From NCBI GenBank assembly GCA_023433445.1, contig JAEZCS010000112.1, positions 1-35,903 on the forward strand: 35,903 nt of DNA, written 5' to 3'. The notes beneath the pieces are model-generated. The model was not told the DNA's origin. It saw only the letters and a program-made list of their open reading frames with translations, and searched no databases. The translations under genes and the position numbers were made by a program. This DNA is from Pseudomonadota bacterium. Its GTDB lineage: Bacteria > Pseudomonadota > Alphaproteobacteria > Sphingomonadales > Sphingomonadaceae. This document shows, piece after piece, positions 23,833 through 30,846 of this stretch (positions within the stretch are counted from its first letter, which is position 1; the number at the start of each line of letters is the position of its first letter).

Positions 23833-25797
23833 TCAAAAATCTGCGGACCGTCCGAGCGAAACTATCCGTTCCGCAGCGAAATCCTGACGCGCCAAGGATA
23901 GCATGCGCGCTAGGTCGGCTTGCTTGAAAGGCTTATCCAGCCGCAGTCGCTTAGTGGCGTTCGGGGGGAGTTCAGCATAGCCGGTGATGATGATGACGGG
24001 CAGGCCCGGATGAGTTTCATATAGCGTGTCCGCCAACTGCGCACCCGTCATCTGGGGCATGGCGTGGTCGGTAATGACAAGGTCGACGTCGCCTTCGGAC
24101 AGCATGCGCAGGGCGTCCGCGCCGGAACCGGCCTGGAACACCGTGTGCCCCAGTTCCTCCAGCATGCCTGCGGTATTCGTCAGCACCAGATCGTCATCAT
24201 CGACCGCCAATATAACCAGGGGCTGATTATCCACGGCCACAAATGACTGGGTGGGGTGCGCCTCATCCGTCGCATTCGGCGTCTCCTTGGCGACCGGGAG
24301 CCAGAGCGACACGGTCGTGCCATTGCCGCGTTCGCTAGAAATGATCAGCGATCCACCGCACTGTTCAGCAAAGCCATGGACCATCGACAGGCCGAGGCCG
24401 GTTCCCTTGCCAATACCTTTGGTGGTGAAGAAAGGCTCCCGAGCTCGGGCGAGCGTCTCTTCATCCATGCCTTCGCCTTCGTCGATAACGGAGAGGCGGA
24501 TATAGTCTCCCGTGGGCAGGTCAGGCCTCTGCTCTGCCGAGAGTTGCGCTTCGGCACCTTCAACGATGATCCGGCCGCCTCCGGGCATCGCATCGCGCGC
24601 ATTGACAGCCAGGTTCAGCAGAGCCAGTTCGAGCTGTGCCGGGTCTGCGTGCGCGGATTTGAGCATAAGGGGAAATCGGGTTTCGATGGTGACGGTCGAA
24701 CCCAAAGTCGATTTCAACAATCCGGCCATGTTCCGGACCAAGGCAATGCAATCTACGCTTCCAAGTTTCAGTTCCTGACGCCGTGCGAACGCCAGCATGC
24801 GCTGCGTCAAGGTGGCGCCTCGATCTGCCGCCGTCATGGCATTGTCGATGTAGCGAGAGATGTCGCCCCCGGTTTCAAGCCGCTGCCTGGCTAGGTCCAG
24901 ACTGCCTACGATGACGGCGAGGAGGTTGTTGAAGTCGTGCGCGACCCCACCTGTCAGCTTTCCAATCGCGTCCATCTTTTGCGACTGGAAGATGGCCTCT
25001 CGTGCTTCTTCCAGAGCTATCTGCGTTTCGCGCCGCTCAGTCAGGTCGCGTGTGACCTTCGCAAAGCCAATCAACTCACCCATCGGGTTGCGAATAGCGT
25101 CGATGACGACATTCGCCCAAAAGCGTGAGCCATCCTTTCGAATGCGCCAGCCTTCCGCTTCAAACCGGCCCTCTCTCGACGCGGTTTCCAGAGCGCGAGA
25201 AGGAACTCCCGCCATGCGATCTTCTTCGGAATAGAAGCGGGAGAAATTCTGGCCCAGAATTTCGTTGGCAGCATAGCCCTTGAATCGCGCTGCTCCTGCG
25301 TTCCAGCTGGTTATCGTGCCGACAGGGTCCAGCATGTATATGGCATAATCGGTTACGCTCTCGACCAGCAGGCGAAATCGCTCTTCGCTCGCCTTTAATG
25401 CCTCCTCCGCTGCGCGGCGCTCCGTCAGGTCGCGTGTAACCTTGGCAAAGCCTATCAACGTGCCAGCCGGATCGCGGATCGGATCGATGACGACGCTCGC
25501 CCAGAATCGGCCACCGTCCTTGCGAACGCGCCATCCTTCGGCTTCGAACCGGCCATCCTGTTCGGCTGTCTGAAGCGCGAGAGCTGGAATGCCCGCTGCC
25601 TGATCTTCCGGAGTATAGAAGCGAGAGAAGTGCTGACCGACGATTTCATCGGCCTCATACCCCTTGAACCTGCGCACACCGGCGTTCCAGCTGACGATCG
25701 TGCCATTGGTCGATAGCATGTAGATCGCGTAATCAGTAACGCTCTGGACAAGCAACTCGAAGCGGTTTCCAGAGATCTCCGGCGCCGCCGTGCTCAT
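23833..25797 (-). CDS. Hybrid histidine kinase: PAS-PAS-HisKA-HATPase-receiver
   Basis: The 654-residue protein has no membrane segment and should be a cytoplasmic sensor. Two closely similar PAS domains (about 12-123 and 141-253) share VTDYAIYML, SWNAG, RFKGY and GFAKVTRDLTERR, indicating tandem duplication. The HisKA helix has phospho-acceptor His287 in GGVAHDFNN. The HATPase domain shows Asn399 in NLAVNARD and GTGLGLS at 465-471. A C-terminal receiver (about 525-640) has phospho-acceptor Asp577 in VITDHAMP and the conserved Lys in LDKPF. No partner regulator is adjacent and the sensed signal is unknown; the DYAIYML-type PAS may bind haem or flavin but nothing proves this. Confidence 0.92.
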   Translation of the reverse strand: MSTAAPEISGNRFELLVQSVTDYAIYMLSTNGTIVSWNAGVRRFKGYEADEIVGQHFSRFYTPEDQAAGIPALALQTAEQDGRFEAEGWRVRKDGGRFWASVVIDPIRDPAGTLIGFAKVTRDLTERRAAEEALKASEERFRLLVESVTDYAIYMLDPVGTITSWNAGAARFKGYAANEILGQNFSRFYSEEDRMAGVPSRALETASREGRFEAEGWRIRKDGSRFWANVVIDAIRNPMGELIGFAKVTRDLTERRETQIALEEAREAIFQSQKMDAIGKLTGGVAHDFNNLLAVIVGSLDLARQRLETGGDISRYIDNAMTAADRGATLTQRMLAFARRQELKLGSVDCIALVRNMAGLLKSTLGSTVTIETRFPLMLKSAHADPAQLELALLNLAVNARDAMPGGGRIIVEGAEAQLSAEQRPDLPTGDYIRLSVIDEGEGMDEETLARAREPFFTTKGIGKGTGLGLSMVHGFAEQCGGSLIISSERGNGTTVSLWLPVAKETPNATDEAHPTQSFVAVDNQPLVILAVDDDDLVLTNTAGMLEELGHTVFQAGSGADALRMLSEGDVDLVITDHAMPQMTGAQLADTLYETHPGLPVIIITGYAELPPNATKRLRLDKPFKQADLARMLSLARQDFAAERIVSLGRSADF

Positions 25798-25975
25798 AAT
25801 AGCCCCATCAACTTATTCTATCTTCTCGAATCTACCAAACACTCTGGAGGGTTCATCGTTCCGATAACCAGGCGCCTCGTAGTGCGGCATCGGCCATCCC
25901 TCTATCAACTAAAGCATATTTTTGAGCGTTTGAGAGGTCAGGAGCATAGTCGCTCGAAATGCAAGTCGCAGGTCG

Positions 25976-26004
25976 TTGACGTTCCCAAGCGCTGCGGCTA
26001 ATCC
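25976..26004 (+). promoter_or_regulatory. Sigma-70-type promoter of the tRNA-Gly gene
   Basis: TTGACG (25976-25981) and TAATCC (25999-26004) are separated by exactly 17 bp, and the mature tRNA begins 10 bp after the -10 element. Position and spacing fit a housekeeping promoter for a single tRNA gene. Confidence 0.65.
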
Positions 26005-26014
26005 CCGGCAGCAT

Positions 26015-26088
26015 GCGGGTGTAGCTCAATGGTAGAGCAGAAGCTTCCCAAGCTTACGACGAGGGTTCGATTCCCTTCACCCGCTCCA
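26015..26088 (+). tRNA. tRNA-Gly (anticodon CCC)
   Basis: The 74-nt gene folds into a cloverleaf. The acceptor stem is GCGGGTG with its complement CACCCGC, the D arm is GCTC...GAGC, the anticodon loop is TTCCCAA with anticodon CCC at 26047-26049, and the T arm is AGGGTTCGATTCCCT. CCA is encoded at the 3' end. One pair at the top of the anticodon stem (G-A) is mismatched. It reads GGG codons. Its 3' end forms the left boundary of the integrase-bearing island that follows. Confidence 0.95.
26062..26088 (+). other. Presumed island attachment site (attL) in the tRNA-Gly 3' end
   Basis: P4-type integrases usually recombine in the T-arm and 3' end of a tRNA, leaving an intact tRNA and a short direct repeat at the far end of the island. 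An integrase of this type starts 211 bp after this tRNA and reads away from it. No second copy of the tRNA 3' end is visible in the window, so the exact core and the far site are unproved. Confidence 0.5.
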
Positions 26089-26202
26089 ATTTCATGTCCA
26101 CCGATGTCCGTAGACGTCTAGACAAACCCCGAAAATCCAAGGTATTTAGCGCTTATCAGGCCGCAAGCGTTCACCCGCGTTCGTATCCAGCCTCCAGCCG
26201 CT

Positions 26203-26281
26203 GGGGGTATGATTGGGGGGTACATGCAAATCGGCCAACTCGATACCCCCACGCTTGGGGGTATATTGGGGGTACACCCCC
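26203..26281. repeat. Cluster of GGGGGTAY repeats upstream of the island integrase
   Basis: The octamer GGGGGTAT/C occurs in direct orientation at 26203-26210, 26216-26223, 26257-26264 and 26268-26275, and inverted at 26243-26250. The third and fourth copies form a perfect hairpin, ATACCCCCA (26243-26251) with TGGGGGTAT (26256-26264) around CGCT; GGGGGTACACCCCC at 26268-26281 is a further inverted repeat. The cluster lies between the tRNA and the integrase GTG. It is probably integrase arm-type or operator binding DNA. Confidence 0.65.
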
Positions 26282-26299
26282 GGAGAGGCAGGCAATACC

Positions 26300-27532
26300 G
26301 TGGCTTTGACCGATGTAGCCATCCGCAATGCAAAGCCCGGCCCAAAGGCGATCAAGCTGGCCGACGGCGGCGGGATGTTCCTGCTGATCACGCCAGCCGG
26401 AGGCAAACTCTGGCGGCTCAAGTATCGGATCAATGGGCGCGAGAAGTTGCTGGCCATCGGGGCCTATCCTGAAATCGGGCTGGGCGAGGCGCGCAGGCGG
26501 CGCGAGGAAGCGCGGGAACTGATCGCCCTTGGCAAAGACCCGTCGCGGGAAAAGCAGCGCGAGAAGGTCCGCGCCCGCATTCAGGCGGCGGATACGTTCA
26601 AGGCGATCTGCGACGAATACTGCGAGAAGCGGCGGCGCGACGGCACGAAAGGCTGGGCACCCGCTACCGCCACGCGCAGCGAATATCTGCTGTCTCTCGT
26701 TTGCGGGTCCATCGGCAAACTGCCCATTGGCGAGATTGAACCGGCGGACGTACTGACAGCCATTCGCCGGATCGAAGGCAAGGGAAAGCTGGAAAGCGCG
26801 CGGTGTAGCCTGCAACTGGCGGGGGCCGTGTTCCGCTATGCGGTGGCAACGGCGCGGCTGGTGTCAGACCCTACCCGCGACTTGCGCGGCGCACTGACTG
26901 CGCCGACTGTCACACACTACGGCGCAATCACCGACGCAAAGAAGGCGGGCGAACTCCTGCGCGCCATCGATGATTACAAGGGCAGCGGGGTTACAAAGCT
27001 CGCCTTACAGATTGCGCCCCATGTATTCGTCCGCCCCGGTGAATTGCGCCATGCCGAATGGAGTGAAATCGATCTGGGCGGCGCGCTCTGGATCATACCG
27101 GCAGGCAAGATGAAGTCCCGCAAGACGCACCACGTCCCCCTTTCACAGCAAGCAGTGGCTTTGTTCCGCGAAGTGCAGGCGATCACTGGTCCGTCCGGCC
27201 ACGTCTTCCCTTCCGTGCGCACCCGCACCCGCCCCATGAGTGAAAACACAATCAACGCCGGACTGCGGCGGCTGGGGTATGCGACCGATGAAATGACGGC
27301 GCACGGCTTTCGCGCCATGGCTTCCACCCTGCTGAACGAAAGCGGAAAGTGGAACCCGGACGCAATCGAACGCGCGCTGGCGCACGGCGATACCGATAAG
27401 GTGCGCGCGGCATATCACCGGGGCGCGCATTGGAAAGAGCGTGTCGATATGGCGCAGTGGTGGTCGGACTATCTGGACCGGTTGCGTAAGGGGGCGGAAA
27501 TCGTGGCGCTGCATACACACGGCGCTGCCTGA
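26300..27532 (+). CDS. P4-type (DUF4102) tyrosine integrase of the island
   Basis: The 410-residue site-specific recombinase begins ALTDVAIRNAKPGPKAIKLA, the DUF4102 arm-binding domain found in tRNA-targeting integrases. The C-terminal catalytic domain shows Arg245 in VRPGELRHAEW, a lysine at 272/275 in MKSRKTHHVPLS, the His335-Gly-Phe-Arg338 box, His362 in LAHGD and nucleophile Tyr372 in AAYHRG; all catalytic residues are present. The start is taken as GTG 26300, the codon giving the family N-terminus, with GGAGAGG about 11 nt upstream. It should integrate and, with an excision factor, excise the island at tRNA-Gly(CCC). Confidence 0.92.
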   Translation: MALTDVAIRNAKPGPKAIKLADGGGMFLLITPAGGKLWRLKYRINGREKLLAIGAYPEIGLGEARRRREEARELIALGKDPSREKQREKVRARIQAADTFKAICDEYCEKRRRDGTKGWAPATATRSEYLLSLVCGSIGKLPIGEIEPADVLTAIRRIEGKGKLESARCSLQLAGAVFRYAVATARLVSDPTRDLRGALTAPTVTHYGAITDAKKAGELLRAIDDYKGSGVTKLALQIAPHVFVRPGELRHAEWSEIDLGGALWIIPAGKMKSRKTHHVPLSQQAVALFREVQAITGPSGHVFPSVRTRTRPMSENTINAGLRRLGYATDEMTAHGFRAMASTLLNESGKWNPDAIERALAHGDTDKVRAAYHRGAHWKERVDMAQWWSDYLDRLRKGAEIVALHTHGAA

Positions 27533-27560
27533 TCTATTAGGATTCATTTTCTCCGCCTTT

Positions 27561-27578
27561 GTTGTGCTGCACGACAAC
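27561..27578. promoter_or_regulatory. 18-bp imperfect palindrome upstream of the 412-residue ORF
   Basis: GTTGTGCTGCACGACAAC has five outer and two inner pairs in dyad symmetry, with two central mismatches on each side. It lies in the 166-bp gap between the integrase stop and the next start. It may be an operator; nothing else is evident in this gap apart from AT-rich stretches. Confidence 0.25.
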
Positions 27579-27698
27579 GCCTGTTGAATATTCCCCGTCT
27601 GTTCTCGTAAGCTGCGTTCCGGGGATAGGGAGGCCAGCCGACAAGCGCGCATCCCACGTGTTTCCCCGCTTCAACTTGGGAGCCGCGAGGGAAGCGGA

Positions 27699-28937
27699 TT
27701 GGACGACGATACAAAGAAAACCAATCCTCTGACTGAGGCAATGCGCGCTGACCCCGTAGGTCGAGCGCAAAAGCAGTTATTTGAACTGCGCGATTATTGG
27801 GCGAAGCATGGCGCTTCGAACTCGATCATTCCCTTGTCCCCGAAAGACCCCGAGAGGCCGGGCCGCGACTGGCTTCCAGAACCTGAGTGGATCAGCGGGG
27901 GCGATGCCTTCGAGCTACTGAGGCTACAAACCGAACCGTATGAATATGCGCCTCCTATTGCGTGCATTTGCCAGATCATCGCCGATCAATGGGATCGCGA
28001 AGAATCTGGCTTGAACTACGCCTTGGACAGCCTTCCACCAAGCCATGATCTGCTTCGAGATTTCGCCGTTGGTTCCGTCCAGTGGTTTCGGGCGCTTTGC
28101 AGCTTGCTGATCTTGAATGGGGCAGAAGACATCGAAGGGTGGGAAAGGCTGGTCAGCGATCTTTACGAATGGGCAGTAATGTATGACTGCTTGAGAATCC
28201 GAACGCGGGATGTGTTAGAAAACGCGCTTGAGCACCACTGGTCAGTTCACGAACTTTCACTGCCCGAAGCCAAACAAGAGCCGGTCTGGTCGTTCCCCAA
28301 AGCGATGGCTTGGATAGCGACCAGAGACTACCTCGCCTTGGCTAGAATGCCTGTCTTCACCCAACCGACAAACGTAGCGGAAGAGGCTGTCGCGATTGAT
28401 GGCGTTTGGAAATACGCGACGAAGGCTCTGGGTTGGCTGCATTGCGAAATCGCATACAGGCACTGCAATTGCGGGGCGCTGCCCGATTTCGGAGTAAGAG
28501 CATACAAGCATTGCACCTGTATCTCTGTCGCCTGGGAGGAACTGGTGCGCTTCAGGGGCGGCCTGACTCCAGACACGCCAGAACTTGTATTCAATCTCCA
28601 GGAGGGCTGGCTGTCCATGACATGGCCCGATGGGGCAGACGACATTCGTTTTCTGCGCCGGGATATTCTTGATCGCTGGCCTGCACGGCCTACCATTCAC
28701 CCACAGGCACCCGCTATTGGATATTCGACGACGACCGGCGAGCGGGAATGCCGCGAGTGGCTGACCAAAGAGTTTGCCGCCGATCCCGATCGGCGGCGCT
28801 CGAAGAAAGACTTTCGCGAAGCTGCACTGGCCGCGTTTCCGGGCCGATTGAGCGAACGCGGGTTCAATCTGAGGGTCTGGCCCGATCTGGCACGCGATCA
28901 TGGGCGCGATGGCGCGGGAGCAAAGCGCAAATCATAA
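27699..28937 (+). CDS. Hypothetical protein with a Cys/His cluster and basic C-terminal region
   Basis: The 412-residue product is not recognised. It is tryptophan-rich and mostly helical in appearance, with no signal peptide or membrane span. Around residue 250 it has HCNCGALPDFG and then YKHCTCISVAW, a C-x-C ... H-C-x-C arrangement that could bind zinc. The last ~60 residues (CREWLTKEFAADPDRRRSKK, then the FPGRLSERGFNLRVW region) resemble small DNA-binding tails seen in alphaproteobacterial island proteins. The start is taken as TTG 27699 after GAGGGAAG; ATG 27741 is the alternative. Base composition is lower in GC than the core genes, consistent with transferred cargo. Confidence 0.7.
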   Translation: MDDDTKKTNPLTEAMRADPVGRAQKQLFELRDYWAKHGASNSIIPLSPKDPERPGRDWLPEPEWISGGDAFELLRLQTEPYEYAPPIACICQIIADQWDREESGLNYALDSLPPSHDLLRDFAVGSVQWFRALCSLLILNGAEDIEGWERLVSDLYEWAVMYDCLRIRTRDVLENALEHHWSVHELSLPEAKQEPVWSFPKAMAWIATRDYLALARMPVFTQPTNVAEEAVAIDGVWKYATKALGWLHCEIAYRHCNCGALPDFGVRAYKHCTCISVAWEELVRFRGGLTPDTPELVFNLQEGWLSMTWPDGADDIRFLRRDILDRWPARPTIHPQAPAIGYSTTTGERECREWLTKEFAADPDRRRSKKDFREAALAAFPGRLSERGFNLRVWPDLARDHGRDGAGAKRKS

Positions 28938-28940
28938 CGC

Positions 28941-28952
28941 CGATTCGAATCG
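28941..28952. promoter_or_regulatory. Perfect 12-bp palindrome upstream of the AlpA-like gene
   Basis: CGATTCGAATCG lies 80 bp before the AlpA-like start. A related ATTCGATCGAT element follows at 28972-28982. Recurrence of ATTCGA in dyad form in a 94-bp intergenic space suggests an operator, perhaps for one of the two HTH proteins encoded just downstream. Confidence 0.35.
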
Positions 28953-29031
28953 CCAGTATTTCGCGACCGCTATTCGATCGATTTTCGACTGCCGATGTTT
29001 GGCCTCGTTCAATCAGCAACGAGGTGTTTCC

Positions 29032-29220
29032 ATGCCGTCCGAAAAGCCCGATCTTCCGAAGATCGCCTACAGCATCCGCGAAGCCTGCCACGTGTCCAGC
29101 TTGGGCAGGACCACGATCTACAACCATATCGCAGCGGGCCGTCTGCGCGCGAGGCGCATTGGTGGCCGCGTCGTCATTCCGGCAAAGAGCCTGCACGCTC
29201 TGATCGAGGGGCAGGACTGA
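29032..29220 (+). CDS. AlpA/excisionase-like helix-turn-helix protein
   Basis: The 62-residue protein contains IAYSIREACHVSSLGRTTIY followed by NHIAAGRLRARRIGGRVVIP, the winged-helix pattern of small AlpA/MerR-like DNA-binding proteins, which act as excision factors or promoter activators in prophages and islands. ATG 29032 follows GAGG at 7-8 nt, a good ribosome-binding site. It is 5 bp upstream of a second HTH gene and probably forms a unit with it and the recombinase at 29709. Excisionase versus transcription factor cannot be decided here. Confidence 0.8.
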   Translation: MPSEKPDLPKIAYSIREACHVSSLGRTTIYNHIAAGRLRARRIGGRVVIPAKSLHALIEGQD

Positions 29221-29225
29221 CCGCT

Positions 29226-29705
29226 ATGCCCGCTCGCCGGGTCAATCCTAACCGGGTGAAGCTGCACCGCAGCTACAGCGTCGAGGAACTCGCACGCTGT
29301 CTCGACGTGCACAAGAACACTGTGCGGCATTGGCAGGCCCAGGGGCTGGTACCGATCGACAGAGGCCGCCCCGTGCTGTTCCAGGGGGCAGCGGTGCGGG
29401 ACTTCCTGACCAAGCGTAATTCCAGCCGGAAGACACCCTGCCCACCCGAAACCCTCTACTGCTTCCGCTGCCGGACCCCTCGCGCCCCGGCGCTGGGCAT
29501 GGTGGATTTCGTCCCCATGCGCCCCGGCAGTGGCAACTTGCGCGCGATCTGTGAGTGCTGCGAGGCGGTCATGCACCGGCGTATCCGCGAAGCCGACATT
29601 GCCAAGGTCATGCCCGGTTGCACCGTCCAATTCGCGCAAGGCCAGCCAAGCCTAAGTGGGCAGACCGCCCCTTCCCTGAATTGTGACTTCAAGAGGACAG
29701 GCTAG
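29226..29705 (+). CDS. MerR-like HTH protein with zinc ribbon
   Basis: The 159-residue protein has an N-terminal MerR-type HTH (about residues 15-60: YSVEELARCLDVHKNTVRHW, then QAQGLVPIDRGRPVLF). A C-terminal zinc ribbon follows, with LYCFRCRTPRAP as the first Cys pair and ICECCEAVMHRRI as the second. This HTH plus Cys4 layout recurs next to tyrosine recombinases in proteobacterial islands, to my knowledge without a defined role. It starts 5 bp after the AlpA-like gene and ends 3 bp before the recombinase ATG, so the three are very likely one operon. Confidence 0.75.
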   Translation: MPARRVNPNRVKLHRSYSVEELARCLDVHKNTVRHWQAQGLVPIDRGRPVLFQGAAVRDFLTKRNSSRKTPCPPETLYCFRCRTPRAPALGMVDFVPMRPGSGNLRAICECCEAVMHRRIREADIAKVMPGCTVQFAQGQPSLSGQTAPSLNCDFKRTG

Positions 29706-29708
29706 ACC

Positions 29709-30800
29709 ATGGCAAAACACAACGCATCGAACGAGCGGGTGAAGCGTGAATATTTCCGCTTCCTTGCCGAAGCTAAGGGCCGCGACACGGCGACGATCGA
29801 CCGCGTAGCGAAGTCGCTCGCCCGCTTCGAGGCCGATACCCGCCACAAGGACTTCAAGCGGTTCCACCGCGAACAGGCCGTGGCCTTCAAGCGGCGGCTG
29901 GGCGAGGCGACCAGCGAGCGTTCCGGCGATCGGCTTAGCAAGGCGACGGTGCAATCAACCCTGCGCGATCTGAAGGCCTTCTTTGAGTGGCTGGCGCGCG
30001 AACCGGGCTTCCGCTCGCACATCGAATATGCCGACGCCGACTATTTCAACCTGAGCGAGAAGGATGCCGCCATCGCCCGTGCCCGCCGAGAGAAAGCTGT
30101 GCCGACGCTGGAACAGGTGGGCCACGTCTTGTCCGTCATGCCGTCCGCCACGGTGCTGGAGCGGCGCGACCGAGCGCTGGTGGCCTTCACTGCGATTACA
30201 GGCGCCCGGGTCATGGCGTTGGCGACCTTCCGGCTGGGGCACGTCAATCTGGAAGCAGGCCATGTGGAACAGGACGCTCGCACCGTGGCGACGAAGTTCG
30301 CCAAGACCTTCCGCACGGTATTCATGCCGGTCTGTGACGGCGCGCAGGAGATCGTCGCGGAATGGGTAACACAACTGCGCGACGAGCACCTGTTCGGCCC
30401 CGATGACCCGCTGTTCCCTGCAACCGCCATGGGCATCGGCGAAGGCGGCGGTTTCCAACCGCAGGGTCTTGCTCGGCATGGGTGGGCATCCAGTGGGCCG
30501 ATCCGCGATGTGTTTCGAAAGGGCTTCGAAGGCGCGGGCCTGCCCTATTTCAACCCGCACAGCGTCCGCGATATGCTGGTGCGCCACGCCATGTCGCTGG
30601 ACCTGACCCCGGAGGAAATGAAGGCGTGGAGCCAGAACCTAGGCCATTCCGACGTTCTGACCACCTTCACCAGCTACGGTGCGGTTCCTGCGCACCGGCA
30701 GGCCGAACTGATCCGGGCGGCTGGCCGCAAGCCTGCCTCCGATCCGCTCGACGATCCCGATATTCGCGCGCTGATCAACAAGATCAGGGCCAGCGTTTGA
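29709..30800 (+). CDS. Second tyrosine recombinase, defence-island type
   Basis: This 363-residue recombinase has an N-terminal SAM-like core-binding domain (about 10-110) and a catalytic domain with Arg167 in TGARVMAL, a lysine at 196/199 in ATKFAKTFRT, His284-x-x-Arg287 in PHSVRD, His313 in NLGHSD and nucleophile Tyr323 in FTSYGAV. The acidic residue usual after the first arginine (RxxEL) is Ala here. It is unrelated in sequence style to the P4-type integrase at 26300 and lacks a DUF4102 arm domain. It sits inside the island, 46 bp upstream of hsdM, and may mobilise or rearrange the adjoining module. Confidence 0.88.
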   Translation: MAKHNASNERVKREYFRFLAEAKGRDTATIDRVAKSLARFEADTRHKDFKRFHREQAVAFKRRLGEATSERSGDRLSKATVQSTLRDLKAFFEWLAREPGFRSHIEYADADYFNLSEKDAAIARARREKAVPTLEQVGHVLSVMPSATVLERRDRALVAFTAITGARVMALATFRLGHVNLEAGHVEQDARTVATKFAKTFRTVFMPVCDGAQEIVAEWVTQLRDEHLFGPDDPLFPATAMGIGEGGGFQPQGLARHGWASSGPIRDVFRKGFEGAGLPYFNPHSVRDMLVRHAMSLDLTPEEMKAWSQNLGHSDVLTTFTSYGAVPAHRQAELIRAAGRKPASDPLDDPDIRALINKIRASV

Positions 30801-30846
30801 AGAACAGGCGCTTGCCTGGCGGCGCAATGCCTTGCTAGCTGACCCG

